NCBI RefSeq assembly: GCF_013426975.1
Contig: NZ_JACCPY010000030.1
Location: 1-45,337, forward strand
DNA from: Sphaerotilus sulfidivorans
Lineage (GTDB): Bacteria; Pseudomonadota; Gammaproteobacteria; Burkholderiales; Burkholderiaceae_C
Direction of reading: 5' to 3'
Length of the DNA stretch: 45,337 nt
The notes under the pieces are model-generated. The model ran no database searches. It saw nothing but the letters and a program-made list of their open reading frames with translations, and was not told the origin of the DNA. A program made the position numbers and the translations under genes. Numbering within the stretch: position 1 is the stretch's first letter; each line of letters starts with the position of its first letter. Below, piece by piece: positions 7,155 through 15,262 of this stretch.

Positions 7155-9023
7155 TCACCGCATCGTTGGAGACGGCCACCCTGTCTCGGCTTCGGCTTCG
7201 GCTTCGGCTTCGGCTTCGGCTTCGAGATCCGCATCCGCATCGCTTTCATCAGGGGAGACGTCGTTGCCAGAAGGTGCCGGTGCCGGCCAGGCCGGCAAGC
7301 CCAGGCTGATCGTGCAGCCGATCGCATCCGCGCACTGGATGACCTCGTGGCAGAGTTGCGGCCCACTCTGTACCGCCAACCCAGGCCCGAAACGCCGCCG
7401 CGCCAGGTCCAGGGCGCAGGACAACCAGTACACCGACCGATCGCAGTCCACCAGTTCAATCGAGCGACCGGTGTCGATCAGGACCAGTTCCCCCCGGTGG
7501 TGGTAGGTCACGCATCCAGTTCGCTGCAGACACGCCTGCAGTCCCTCGACCGGCTCCACACCACCTTCCCCGATCGTGCTGAGCCCATCCGCCTCAGCCG
7601 AGACGATCTGCACCAGCGTGGCACCGTCTTCCGGCATCCGCCGTGGATGGACCGCCAGACGACGCAACTCCTGCAGCACCGCGACACCCCCATGGACATG
7701 CCAGCGATCGAACAGGTAATGCCGATAACGCGCTCGCCGCCAGCCGTCCACAGGGGCACCTTCCAGATACTCGTCGTCCGGTGGTGGCCAATCGGATCGG
7801 TCTTGCCGAACAAAGTCCCGCCACCATTGAACATGTGGCTGCTGAGGCAGGCGGGGCAGCGGCAGGCATGGATGCTGCCGCATTCGCCACTGCTGCAGCC
7901 AACCCCAGAGGGCCGGTGCAGCCAAATGCATCCGGTCGCGCAGGAAATCCACCAGATTCAGCCAGTCGTCCCCGCACTGCACGCCGGGCGTGCCGTCCGG
8001 AGCAGCCTGTGGTCGCACAAGCCGCGGATCCAGTCCGACCATCCAGGACAGGTCGGCCAATACCTGCCACGATGAAATCTGGTTCAGCCAGGCACTGACG
8101 GCAGGGCGATGCACCAGGGTGCTCAGCCAATGCCGCGCATCCCTGTCCATCCGCTGTTGCGCGAGCCAGTTGTCGGCCAGTTGGTCGATTGCCGGATGCG
8201 GATCGCGGATCGGCCAAGGCCAGCGTTTCAGCGGTAGAGCACAGGCCGTCTGGCGGCGCTGGCGGTACTGCATGACGAATTGTCTGGCCCGTTCCCACGC
8301 ACTGACCAACCAGCGCACCTGCTCTTGTCGCGAGCTGGCGCGGTAGTCCGCATAGGTCCGCCGATCACCACTGTTGAGCAAACGCACCTCCCAGGCGCGA
8401 TGCTGTTGCCAGTGCGCCAGCGAGGCTTCCATGTCGGGAATCGACACGGGCGCTGGCCTGGGTTCGACGGGCGATGGGGCGACTGAATCGGGATGCCGCT
8501 TTCGATCATGCCCATTCCCTCGCCTTTGTTTCGGACTGATGAGTCCGTGGCGGATGTTGATACTTTCCTGAAAGGCGTCCAGGTATGGAATCTGGCTCCA
8601 GACATAGCCAAGAGGTCGCAGCGATTGCCCCGTCTGCAGGTTTTTCAGCCAGATCGCCACATGCAGATGCGGATGTCTCGTGTGCATGACGCCCGTCTCA
8701 TCATCGACCCTGGACTTGAGTCGTGGCAGGTGGGCTTCAACGTACCAGAGATACTCGTCCGGTTCATACGCGCGGAACAAGAATTCCTCCAGACTCTGAA
8801 CAATCGCGTCCAGTGTTTGCGGTGGAACATGGTCCTCCGCAAACGACAGCACGATGTGCTGCACCACGGGGGCATGGCACAGCGCACGTTCCAGCAAGGT
8901 GAGATGGCCACGCAAGATCATGCGTCGGTCCTTCTCGTCGCGTATCCCGTCGTTGTCCAGACGACTGCCCAACCTCAGATACCTGGGCAGGCTGTCCGAA
9001 TCGTCCATCAGCCGGATGATCAT
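7155..9023 (-). CDS. Conjugal/mobilisation relaxase with C-terminal LPD7 domain
   Basis: This 622-residue relaxase should nick oriT and pilot the strand during mobilisation. The N-terminal part has VVQHIVLSF and the metal-binding His cluster RHPHLHVAIW (His117/119/121), the HUH signature. The catalytic Tyr is probably near the N-terminus; Tyr15 is a candidate that I cannot prove. The region around residues 470-560 (CVTYHHRGELVLIDTG...ALDLARRRFGPGLAVQSGP) matches the LPD7 polyvalent domain found in many relaxases. The tail is a run of Glu-Ala dipeptides encoded by seven hexamers of TTCGGC type (7185-7226), a slippage-prone tract. It overlaps the upstream accessory gene by ATGA. Confidence 0.8.
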   Translation of the reverse strand: MIIRLMDDSDSLPRYLRLGSRLDNDGIRDEKDRRMILRGHLTLLERALCHAPVVQHIVLSFAEDHVPPQTLDAIVQSLEEFLFRAYEPDEYLWYVEAHLPRLKSRVDDETGVMHTRHPHLHVAIWLKNLQTGQSLRPLGYVWSQIPYLDAFQESINIRHGLISPKQRRGNGHDRKRHPDSVAPSPVEPRPAPVSIPDMEASLAHWQQHRAWEVRLLNSGDRRTYADYRASSRQEQVRWLVSAWERARQFVMQYRQRRQTACALPLKRWPWPIRDPHPAIDQLADNWLAQQRMDRDARHWLSTLVHRPAVSAWLNQISSWQVLADLSWMVGLDPRLVRPQAAPDGTPGVQCGDDWLNLVDFLRDRMHLAAPALWGWLQQWRMRQHPCLPLPRLPQQPHVQWWRDFVRQDRSDWPPPDDEYLEGAPVDGWRRARYRHYLFDRWHVHGGVAVLQELRRLAVHPRRMPEDGATLVQIVSAEADGLSTIGEGGVEPVEGLQACLQRTGCVTYHHRGELVLIDTGRSIELVDCDRSVYWLSCALDLARRRFGPGLAVQSGPQLCHEVIQCADAIGCTISLGLPAWPAPAPSGNDVSPDESDADADLEAEAEAEAEAEAETGWPSPTMR

Positions 9024-9385
9024 GATATGCCGCCCTTCATCGCCATTTTTTCCAGGTGACCGAGTTGATCGATCAAGCGCTGGACCATCTCGTCATCCAG
9101 TTTTCCCTGCCGGGCAGCGTGCGTCACGGTACGTGCCATGGATTCGCAGGCTTGCACCACCGCATGCAATGGTGGGAGCAGAGACCGCACCTGCTGGGCC
9201 TTGGAACTGTCCCGAGCCCTGGACGGCATCAGTTGTTTGTGCAGCAATGTCCGGAACCCTTCGGACGGTACCAATTGGTTCACCTGGCAGTAGTGTTGCA
9301 GTGCGGCGTGCAACTCGTCATCGACCCGGCAACTGATCGTGCAGGCGCGCTTGGTCTTGGTCTTGTTGGTCGTGGATCTGGTCAT
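9020..9385 (-). CDS. MobC-like relaxosome accessory protein (ribbon-helix-helix)
   Basis: This 121-residue protein has a basic start (MTRSTTNKTKTKRA) and then a ribbon-helix-helix-like segment, CTISCRVDDELHAALQHYC. A helical tail contains LDDEMVQRLIDQLGHLEKM. Such proteins bind oriT and help the relaxase. It lies directly upstream of the relaxase with a 4-bp ATGA overlap. AAAGGAG supports the start at 9385. The oriT candidate lies just upstream. The family assignment rests on fold pattern and position, not on a strong sequence signature. Confidence 0.7.
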   Translation of the reverse strand: MTRSTTNKTKTKRACTISCRVDDELHAALQHYCQVNQLVPSEGFRTLLHKQLMPSRARDSSKAQQVRSLLPPLHAVVQACESMARTVTHAARQGKLDDEMVQRLIDQLGHLEKMAMKGGIS

Positions 9386-9540
9386 CGCGAAACGGCTCCT
9401 TTCGTCGTGTCAGCAAGGCTGGCTTGTATGTCACTTCAAGCAACGACGATAGAGCAAGATCCGGGCGACATCGATTTATTATGTAGACTTTATTCTTCGT
9501 TCAAAACGCCATCTCAGCGTAGTATCAGATGCGGCCTTAG

Positions 9541-9640
9541 GGATCATGTAAACAGCTTTCCAGCACGATGTAAACGCAGCCCAAGCCGGGCTGCGTCACC
9601 GTGGAGAACACACCGCGCGCAGCCCGTGGCGGGCTGACGG
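9541..9640. other. oriT: Candidate oriT: two nested hairpins upstream of the relaxosome genes
   Basis: Two strong inverted repeats sit here. ACGCAGCCC/GGGCTGCGT with a 5-base loop is at 9574-9596. CAGCCCG/CGGGCTG with a 3-base loop is at 9620-9636. The arms share sequence, so the hairpins can exchange partners. A direct repeat ATGTAAAC occurs at 9546 and 9569. The position just upstream of the relaxosome genes is where oriT usually lies, but no known nic sequence was recognised. One hairpin could instead be a terminator for the upstream genes. Confidence 0.45.
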
Positions 9641-9656
9641 ACTGACGAACGGGAGA

Positions 9657-10340
9657 TCAGGACATCACGGCCCGGAAATCGTCCGAATCGGCCAGAACGG
9701 ACACGATGCGGGAAGCCTCCATGCGAGCAGATGCGATCAGCACTGGCGTCTCGATGCCTGGCAATCGAACCGGATGGATCACCATTTGCAGATGGGCATC
9801 GACCGATGCGCCCAAGTCCAGTGGACCGGACAACAGATCCTGCACCAGATCTGGCCATTGCAGCGCCAACTCCGACAGTCGGGCGCACTCCTGCTGCTGC
9901 CGCACCTGCCGACCATGCCGGGCCTCGATCCGGTCCAGCAAGAATGCCTTGACATCCTGCTGCAAGCCTGTTTTCAGGCGCTCCAGATGCAGCAAGCCAC
10001 TGCGACACACATCGTCCCAGTTTTGAACGTTCCTCAAGGTGGCGGCCCCGGGAATGGCGTAGTGAAGCCGCAAGGTCAGGCAGATACCGGATTGGCGGTG
10101 TGCCAATCGATGGAACCAGGTTTTTCCGTCACGGTGCGCCCGGTGCCCCCAGGTCCCCCAGAAGACACCCTGGCGGGGTTTCAGGGCATCGACCGGCAAC
10201 AGATGGTCGACATAACGAATCATTCTTGGATGATCCACCCTGGACAAGGCGTTCGGCGCAGCCCCTTGCAATGCATAGGTACACAGTTCGGTGCATTCGG
10301 GGATGGAAGACAGACACAGGTGTCGTGCTGAAGAAAACAT
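9657..10340 (-). CDS. Hypothetical plasmid protein (227 aa)
   Basis: The start at 10340 follows an AAGGAG ribosome site. The protein (MFSSARHLCLSSIPECTELC...) is rich in His, Trp and Arg near RQGVFWGTWGHRAHRDGKTW. It has a helical middle (LLHLERLKTGLQQDVKAFLL) and no membrane segment or signal peptide. I do not recognise the family. It lies 17 bp downstream of the 230-aa gene on the same strand, at the head of the mobilisation cluster, so a transfer or regulatory role is possible from position alone. Confidence 0.6.
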   Translation of the reverse strand: MFSSARHLCLSSIPECTELCTYALQGAAPNALSRVDHPRMIRYVDHLLPVDALKPRQGVFWGTWGHRAHRDGKTWFHRLAHRQSGICLTLRLHYAIPGAATLRNVQNWDDVCRSGLLHLERLKTGLQQDVKAFLLDRIEARHGRQVRQQQECARLSELALQWPDLVQDLLSGPLDLGASVDAHLQMVIHPVRLPGIETPVLIASARMEASRIVSVLADSDDFRAVMS

Positions 10341-10357
10341 GATGCAACTCCTTGCGA

Positions 10358-11050
10358 TCAGAAGCTCAGCCCATTTGCAAACGACCGGCAGGTCTTTGCC
10401 CGTCGCCCCGGCCGGTTGACGCCCACCACCTCCGGCGTCGGCAGCGGAGCTTCACTGTCCAGAGACTGCTCACGCAGACGATAGATGCCCTCCACCACCG
10501 ATTCGATTTCTTCACGCGTCAGCTGCATGTCGTGGATCTTGCCGAAGATCATTTCTGTGGTTTTTCCTACACCCTGGTTCGACGTGATCCAGATATAGGC
10601 CCTGGATCGGCTCTTGCCCATCAGGCATCCAAATCGACGGAACAGCATCACACGCGCACCGTTCTGCTGCTGTCCCGCAGGAAACTGTTTCAGCATGCGG
10701 CCATACAGGTAATCGAAAACTTCGGCCGCCGAGTGCTTGTGCCAAGAAACCGGCATTTTATTCCTCATGTAGAGCCGCAACAGAATTTCCTGCTCGACGG
10801 ACAGCATGGCAGAGGACCGGATCAGGGCTCCATACCTGGAGGGCAGCACGGCCATCGCCACCGACATTTCCCGGCAATCCAGCCGTGTCATGGCCTGCAG
10901 GTGGTCAACGTCATACCCGCACAACGGACGCTGATCGGATTGGACGGTAATGTCCACCCTTGGTACCTCCGTGTTTTTGTGCATGGTCCCGTCAATGGCA
11001 CGGACGGCTTCATTCCTGCCTTGGGCAGGCATCATTTCATTCATCGACAT
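10358..11050 (-). CDS. Hypothetical plasmid protein (230 aa)
   Basis: AAGGA nine bases upstream supports the start at 11050. The middle reads MLSVEQEILLRLYMRNKMPV, HSAAEVFDYLYGRMLKQFP and LFRRFGCLMGKSRSRAYIW. These are helical and Arg-rich and suggest a soluble regulator or nucleic-acid-binding protein. A short GVGKTTE resembles a P-loop, but its context is not that of an ATPase. The family was not recognised. It is followed closely by the 227-aa gene. Confidence 0.6.
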   Translation of the reverse strand: MSMNEMMPAQGRNEAVRAIDGTMHKNTEVPRVDITVQSDQRPLCGYDVDHLQAMTRLDCREMSVAMAVLPSRYGALIRSSAMLSVEQEILLRLYMRNKMPVSWHKHSAAEVFDYLYGRMLKQFPAGQQQNGARVMLFRRFGCLMGKSRSRAYIWITSNQGVGKTTEMIFGKIHDMQLTREEIESVVEGIYRLREQSLDSEAPLPTPEVVGVNRPGRRAKTCRSFANGLSF

Positions 11051-11211
11051 GTTTGAATTCCTTCAGTCAGGCGCCGCAGGGGCGATGTCAGGCACGGCTG
11101 GTTCTGCGGCAGCCAGGGTTTCTTCGGGAAAATCTGATCAATCGGTGCGACCGGTCAGATCGGCATGTTCAGCAGGGATCGGGCTCCTGAGCGGAGCCGG
11201 CGCGACACGGA

Positions 11212-11562
11212 TCAGCGCCCGTGCAGGCTGAGGTGTTCGATCAGGTCGGCATCGAGGAATTGCTCGATCTCGGTGATGCGAGGCGGCGCGAGTGGATCGG
11301 CCACACGGGCCCCGAGTTCGCAGCGCCAGGCACTGGTCGCCAGGGCCCCGTCGAGCAGGGTCCGCATGCCGTCTTCCGGGCCCTCGCAGTGGCGGATCAG
11401 GTCCCGCAGGTTGCGCAGGTCAAGTCCGATCTGGCCGAACAGCATGGACAGGCCAGACAGCAGCGCCGCGCCGGACGGGTGCGCATTGCAGTCGTTGGAG
11501 ATGTTCGTCGACGGCACCAGAGCTGCCTCGGACGAAGGGGAAGAAGCGAAAGTCTCAGCCAT
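11212..11562 (-). CDS. Hypothetical plasmid protein (116 aa), first gene of the leftward cluster
   Basis: The start at 11562 (MAETFASSPSSEAALVP) is chosen for the GGAG ten bases upstream; a longer frame reaches 11709 without one. The C-terminal half (LDLRNLRDLIRHCEGPEDGM...ITEIEQFLDADLIEHLSLHGR) looks helical. No domain was recognised. It is the most upstream gene of the leftward set and therefore closest to the regulatory region at 11563-12000. About 160 bp without a supported gene separates it from the 230-aa gene. Confidence 0.55.
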   Translation of the reverse strand: MAETFASSPSSEAALVPSTNISNDCNAHPSGAALLSGLSMLFGQIGLDLRNLRDLIRHCEGPEDGMRTLLDGALATSAWRCELGARVADPLAPPRITEIEQFLDADLIEHLSLHGR

Positions 11563-12000
11563 GTGATGGCTCCAAGTTTTACGGTCATCCAACCTGCCGC
11601 CCTTCACGCCAAATGAGGGCGGCAGACCATGCAAGGTTGGCGTGCCGGACTTGGAACCGGTGAGCCTTGCGGCTCCCCTGCATGGCCCACCATGGATGAG
11701 GCCATACACCGGTGTACCCTTTTGTCAAAAGAGTACCCGTCTCTCGAAGTGTCCGAGAGTTTCCACAGTCCGAGACGCCAATCTCGGATCGCTGTGTTGT
11801 GCAGCGATGAGCACATGGTGCCGATCTACGCTTGCGTGTCAACTCGAAATTCTGCCTCAATCCGCCGCGGCGGCGGCGCGGCGTAACGACTTCACGCCGC
11901 GCCACCCAGCGCGAACATGGCAGGCGGCTGTTGGCAATTGCGCCCAGTTTGTGACTTAAAGAAGGCTGACTTAAAAGCAGGGTTCCTCAAGACTGCTCCG
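11563..12000. promoter_or_regulatory. Divergent regulatory region with several dyads
   Basis: These 438 bp lie between the leftward mobilisation genes and the rightward XRE regulator and contain no gene I can support. They hold a perfect 10-bp stem GGCGCGGCGT/ACGCCGCGCC with a 9-base loop (11875-11903). An interrupted palindrome around GTACCCTTTTG...AAAAGAGTAC lies near 11716-11738. Copy 2 of the 32-bp motif is at 11949-11980. On the minus strand an ATGTTCGCG opens an eight-codon frame that ends in the big hairpin, which could be a leader. The region could also serve as an oriT. Confidence 0.45.
11949..11980. promoter_or_regulatory. 32-bp repeated motif, copy 2 (TGACTTAAA pair)
   Basis: The motif is TTGTGACTTAAA followed by GAAGGC and TGACTTAAAAGCAG, with two perfect TGACTTAAA half-sites 15 bp apart. 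It is 29/32 identical to 7088-7119. It ends 20 bp before the proposed GTG start of the XRE gene, so that regulator may bind it. Read leftward, it is upstream of the entire mobilisation cluster. Confidence 0.5.
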
Positions 12001-12288
12001 GTGTCTGCCACCGAATCCCCCTCCCCTTCCGCCCACGCCACGGCTTCTGCCACGGCCCCCGGCGTCGCCCGGCGCCTGCTGGCCCTCAACCTCGTGCGCC
12101 TGCGCGCCCAGCGCGGCTGGTCGCAGGAAGCCCTGGCACACGAGTCCGGGCTGCACCGCACCTTCATCGCCCACGTCGAGCGCCAGGTGCGCAACGCCTC
12201 CATCGACAACGTCGAGCGCCTGGCCAATGCGCTGGGCGTGTCGGTGGCGGTGATGTTCCAGCCGCCGCCGGATCCACCTGCGGGCTGA
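12001..12288 (+). CDS. XRE-family transcriptional regulator (controller-protein-like)
   Basis: This HTH_XRE protein has 95 residues if it starts at the GTG 12001. An upstream ATG at 11917 is in frame, but starting there would place the repeated motif inside the coding region. The DNA-binding domain covers LNLVRLRAQRGWSQEALAHE, SGLHRTFIAHVERQVRNASI and DNVERLANALGVSVAVMFQ. The layout resembles C-proteins of restriction systems and short phage regulators. It lies 156 bp upstream of the Lon-like ATPase operon, and the paired TGACTTAAA sites just before it suggest autoregulation. Confidence 0.8.
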   Translation: MSATESPSPSAHATASATAPGVARRLLALNLVRLRAQRGWSQEALAHESGLHRTFIAHVERQVRNASIDNVERLANALGVSVAVMFQPPPDPPAG

Positions 12289-12444
12289 GGGAGCGTTCAC
12301 GCGCCGGCTGGCGGGCGGGTGGCCTGGGTGGGATGCGCAGGCGTTTTGCGTGGATTCGTTGGACGCCTTGCTTGATGCTTTTACGTCACAATATTGCCAA
12401 GCCTGTCGTCCCCGATGGGTACCCTGCTGCATTGTTGACGCCCC

Positions 12445-14346
12445 ATGCACCCCCTGCCCGCTGAACCTGCCTGCCTCCTCCAGTCCCCGGTATTGATCAT
12501 GCTGGCCAGCGCCGATGGCCTGACTGGCGCAGCGCTGTCCGCCGCCGAGGCGCTGCGCCCGGCGCTCGACGAGCGACTCGCTCGCCTCGACCGGCTGGAC
12601 GCGCTGGACCGCTGCCTGGACTGGCTGCCAGTGGTGATGCCCGAGCCCCGGGCGCTGGAGCATCTGAGCCACGAACTCCTGCGTGCGGTCGCGCCCGCAC
12701 TGCAAGGGCCCCGACACCGCGAATTGCAGCTCAGGTCGTCTGCTGTTCAGATCGGTATCGCGTGGAGCCACTTGCGCACCGGAGCCTGGGATACCGGCCA
12801 CCCCGCCGGGCTGACCGAGCGGCTGGGTGTCCAGCAGGCCGACTGGCTTCGCAACGAGATGGCGTCGGTCATGCACCTGTGCTGGCGCGAGCCGCTCGAC
12901 GAGCAGTTGCACGACACCGAGGAAGCGGCGGCACTGATCCGGCTGCTGCGCCTGTACGTGCTGCTGAACCTGGACACGTCGCTGGGTCGCTCGGCACAGC
13001 CAATGCTCAATGCGTGTGCGCGGGCGCTGGGTTTGTGGGCCGAGGTCGAGCAGCGGCTGCCACAGTTGCCAACCCGCCCTGGGAGATCGACGGGACATCC
13101 AGTGGGGCTGTACGCGGTGCACGGGGACACCAACCAGGACGAGGCATCTGGCGCGGCGCAACCCCAGGATCCAGACACAGCGCACCAGGCCCTGCTGCAG
13201 GACAGCCGGCAAGCGCGTCAGCAGGCCACCCGCCAGGTGGCCGGTCACACCGACATCATCGCCGCGGTACAGCCTGCGTCGACGCCTTCCTCTCCGGGCT
13301 CGTTCCCGGCGGTGCCGAGGTCACTGGCGGGGGAAGTCGCGCTCACGGCGGCGCGGGAGGCGTCGGTCGCCGCGTCGAAGAGCGCCCTGGCCGCACACGA
13401 GGCCGTGCTGGCCGAGCGGTTTACACCGGCGGCGCTGGAGGCGCTGCGCCCGCACAGCCGGTGGCAGGTGATCCGCGAGCCGATCCCGGAGATGCGCGAC
13501 AAGGACGACCGGCTGACGCTGGCGTCGTACGAGGGGCTGCGGGTACCGCTGCCGCTGGTGTTGCTGCCGGAGGTGGCCGAGCTGCAGGCGCGCATCACGC
13601 AGCTGCACGGAGAGTTTCCGTGGGCGACCCGGGCGATCGAGGTCGCGGCCGGCGAGATGCTGGCACGGCGTCGGCTGGGGGCTGTGAGTTTTGCGTGGGC
13701 GCCGATCCTGCTGGTGGGTCCGCCCGGCACGGGCAAGACCCGGCTGGCGCGGCGACTGGCCGAGGTCATGGGGCTGGTGTTCCTGCCGCTCGGGGTGGGA
13801 GGCAGCAGCGACAGCCGGCTGCTGACGGGCACGAGCCGGGGCTGGGCCAGTGGCGAACCCTCCCCGATCGTGCGCGCGCTGCGTGACCGGCGTCTGGCGC
13901 AGATCCTGGTGCTGCTGGACGAGGTGGACAAGTGCAGCACGCACGGCAGCACCCGCACCGTGAATGCGGCGCCGATGCAGGCCGCCCTGCTCGGGCTGCT
14001 GGAGCCGGAGTCGAGCCGGAACTGGATCGACGGCTACCTGCAGGTGCCGTGTGACCTGAGCAAGCTGCTGTTCGTCGCGACCGCCAACCGGCTGGGCACG
14101 ATCGAGGCGGCGCTGCTGTCACGGCTGCAGCCGGTGCTGGTGCCGACACCCGAGCGGCAGCACTACCCGGTGATCGTGCAGCAGGTGGTGCGGGACGTGG
14201 CGAGCGACTGGGGGTTGCCGGTCGAGGTGATGCCGGCGCTGGATGTGTCGGGCCTGGCGCGGGCGGCGGGCTCGGTGCGGGAACTCGTGCGGCTGGTCCG
14301 GCGGGAGATCGTGCGCGAGGTGTCGGTGTCGGGCGCGCCGCATTGA
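12445..14346 (+). CDS. Lon-like AAA+ ATPase lacking the protease domain (633 aa)
   Basis: Residues 1-290 are a helical, Ala/Leu-rich region without a recognised domain. Residues 300-620 form an AAA+ module. Walker A is GPPGTGKT (425-432), Walker B is ILVLLDEVDK (487-496) and sensor 1 is in FVATANR (around 548). The text after Walker A (GVGGSSDSRLLTGTSRG, LLGLLEPESSRNW, YLQVPCDLSKLLFVATAN) follows the Lon ATPase pattern closely. The protein ends before any Ser-Lys protease domain, so it probably remodels a partner rather than degrading it. Start 12445 is uncertain, and Met at 12499 is an alternative. Two metallophosphoesterases follow 18 bp downstream in the same operon. Confidence 0.8.
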   Translation: MHPLPAEPACLLQSPVLIMLASADGLTGAALSAAEALRPALDERLARLDRLDALDRCLDWLPVVMPEPRALEHLSHELLRAVAPALQGPRHRELQLRSSAVQIGIAWSHLRTGAWDTGHPAGLTERLGVQQADWLRNEMASVMHLCWREPLDEQLHDTEEAAALIRLLRLYVLLNLDTSLGRSAQPMLNACARALGLWAEVEQRLPQLPTRPGRSTGHPVGLYAVHGDTNQDEASGAAQPQDPDTAHQALLQDSRQARQQATRQVAGHTDIIAAVQPASTPSSPGSFPAVPRSLAGEVALTAAREASVAASKSALAAHEAVLAERFTPAALEALRPHSRWQVIREPIPEMRDKDDRLTLASYEGLRVPLPLVLLPEVAELQARITQLHGEFPWATRAIEVAAGEMLARRRLGAVSFAWAPILLVGPPGTGKTRLARRLAEVMGLVFLPLGVGGSSDSRLLTGTSRGWASGEPSPIVRALRDRRLAQILVLLDEVDKCSTHGSTRTVNAAPMQAALLGLLEPESSRNWIDGYLQVPCDLSKLLFVATANRLGTIEAALLSRLQPVLVPTPERQHYPVIVQQVVRDVASDWGLPVEVMPALDVSGLARAAGSVRELVRLVRREIVREVSVSGAPH

Positions 14347-14364
14347 ACAGGCGAAGGGGCCGCG

Positions 14365-15252
14365 ATGAAACTGCTGATCCTGTCGGACCTGCACCTGGAG
14401 TTCCAGGCGAGGGCGTCGTCACCTGGCAATGTCGCAGTCAACGTCGCGGCCCATGTCGCGGATGGTTTCGATGCGGTGGTGCTGGCCGGTGACATCCAGG
14501 CGCCGGGTCACCGGGGCGTGGCCTGGGCGGTGGCGGAGCCTGCGTTCGCAGGCAAGCCGGTGTTCTATGTGCCGGGCAACCACGAGTATTACGGACAGGT
14601 CTGGGCCAAGGAGCTGGCGGCGATGCGCGCCGCGGCCCAGGGCACGAACGTGCAGGTGCTGGACCGGGACGTGGTGACGCTCGTGTCTGGCGTGGAGTCA
14701 GACGCAGGGCAGGAGCCGGTGCGGGTGCTCGGGACGACGCTGTGGACGGATTTCAGGCTGAAGGTGCTGGGTGCGGACGGTCAGTGGCGGCGGGACGCGC
14801 GGCTGGCGGCGGCCGAGGCCGGGGTGGGGTTGAATGATTTCAGCGTCATCCGGGTGCAGCGTTCGGCGCCGGAGTCGGGCGTGCGGCGGCTGCGGCCACT
14901 GGACACGGTGCAGTGGCACCACGCCGCGCGGCAGTGGCTGCTCGCCCGGCTGGCCGAGCCGTGGGCCGGGCGGACCGTGGTGGTCACGCACCATGCGCCG
15001 CATCCAGGTTCGCTGGCGGGGTGTTTCGAGCGCAGCGGGTTGAGCCCGGCGTTCGTGAACGATCTGCCCGCGGCGTGTTTCCAGGGCGTCGACCTGTGGG
15101 TGCATGGGCACACGCATGACAGCTTCGACTATGCAGTAGACCGGCCGGACGGCGGGACGTGCAGGGTGGTGTGCAATCCGCGCGGTTACGTGCGCTGGGA
15201 CGGGACACTGGAGAACCGGGCGTTCAAGCCCGGGTGGGTGGTGACGGTGTGA
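14365..15252 (+). CDS. Calcineurin-like metallophosphoesterase 1 (295 aa)
   Basis: This is a binuclear metallophosphoesterase with all five classic motifs: SDLHLEF (residues 6-12), AGDI, PGNHEYY, VTHHAPH and HGHTHDS. Such enzymes cleave phosphomono- or diesters, including cyclic nucleotides and nucleic acid ends; the substrate cannot be told. GAAGGGG precedes the ATG, and the gap from the ATPase is 18 bp. The next gene is a second, clearly different metallophosphoesterase. There is no signal peptide, so it acts in the cytoplasm. The pairing with a Lon-like ATPase is unusual. Confidence 0.88.
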   Translation: MKLLILSDLHLEFQARASSPGNVAVNVAAHVADGFDAVVLAGDIQAPGHRGVAWAVAEPAFAGKPVFYVPGNHEYYGQVWAKELAAMRAAAQGTNVQVLDRDVVTLVSGVESDAGQEPVRVLGTTLWTDFRLKVLGADGQWRRDARLAAAEAGVGLNDFSVIRVQRSAPESGVRRLRPLDTVQWHHAARQWLLARLAEPWAGRTVVVTHHAPHPGSLAGCFERSGLSPAFVNDLPAACFQGVDLWVHGHTHDSFDYAVDRPDGGTCRVVCNPRGYVRWDGTLENRAFKPGWVVTV

Positions 15253-15262
15253 AGGAGCGGGC

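Noticed and set aside
10358-11050. P-loop ATPase call from GVGKTTE
   Set aside because: The motif lacks the leading G-x4 spacing context and any Walker B. It is probably chance.
11971-13248. 425-codon minus-strand frame over the ATPase N-terminus
   Set aside because: It runs opposite the XRE and Lon-like genes, whose motifs and codon use are convincing. It has no recognisable domain.
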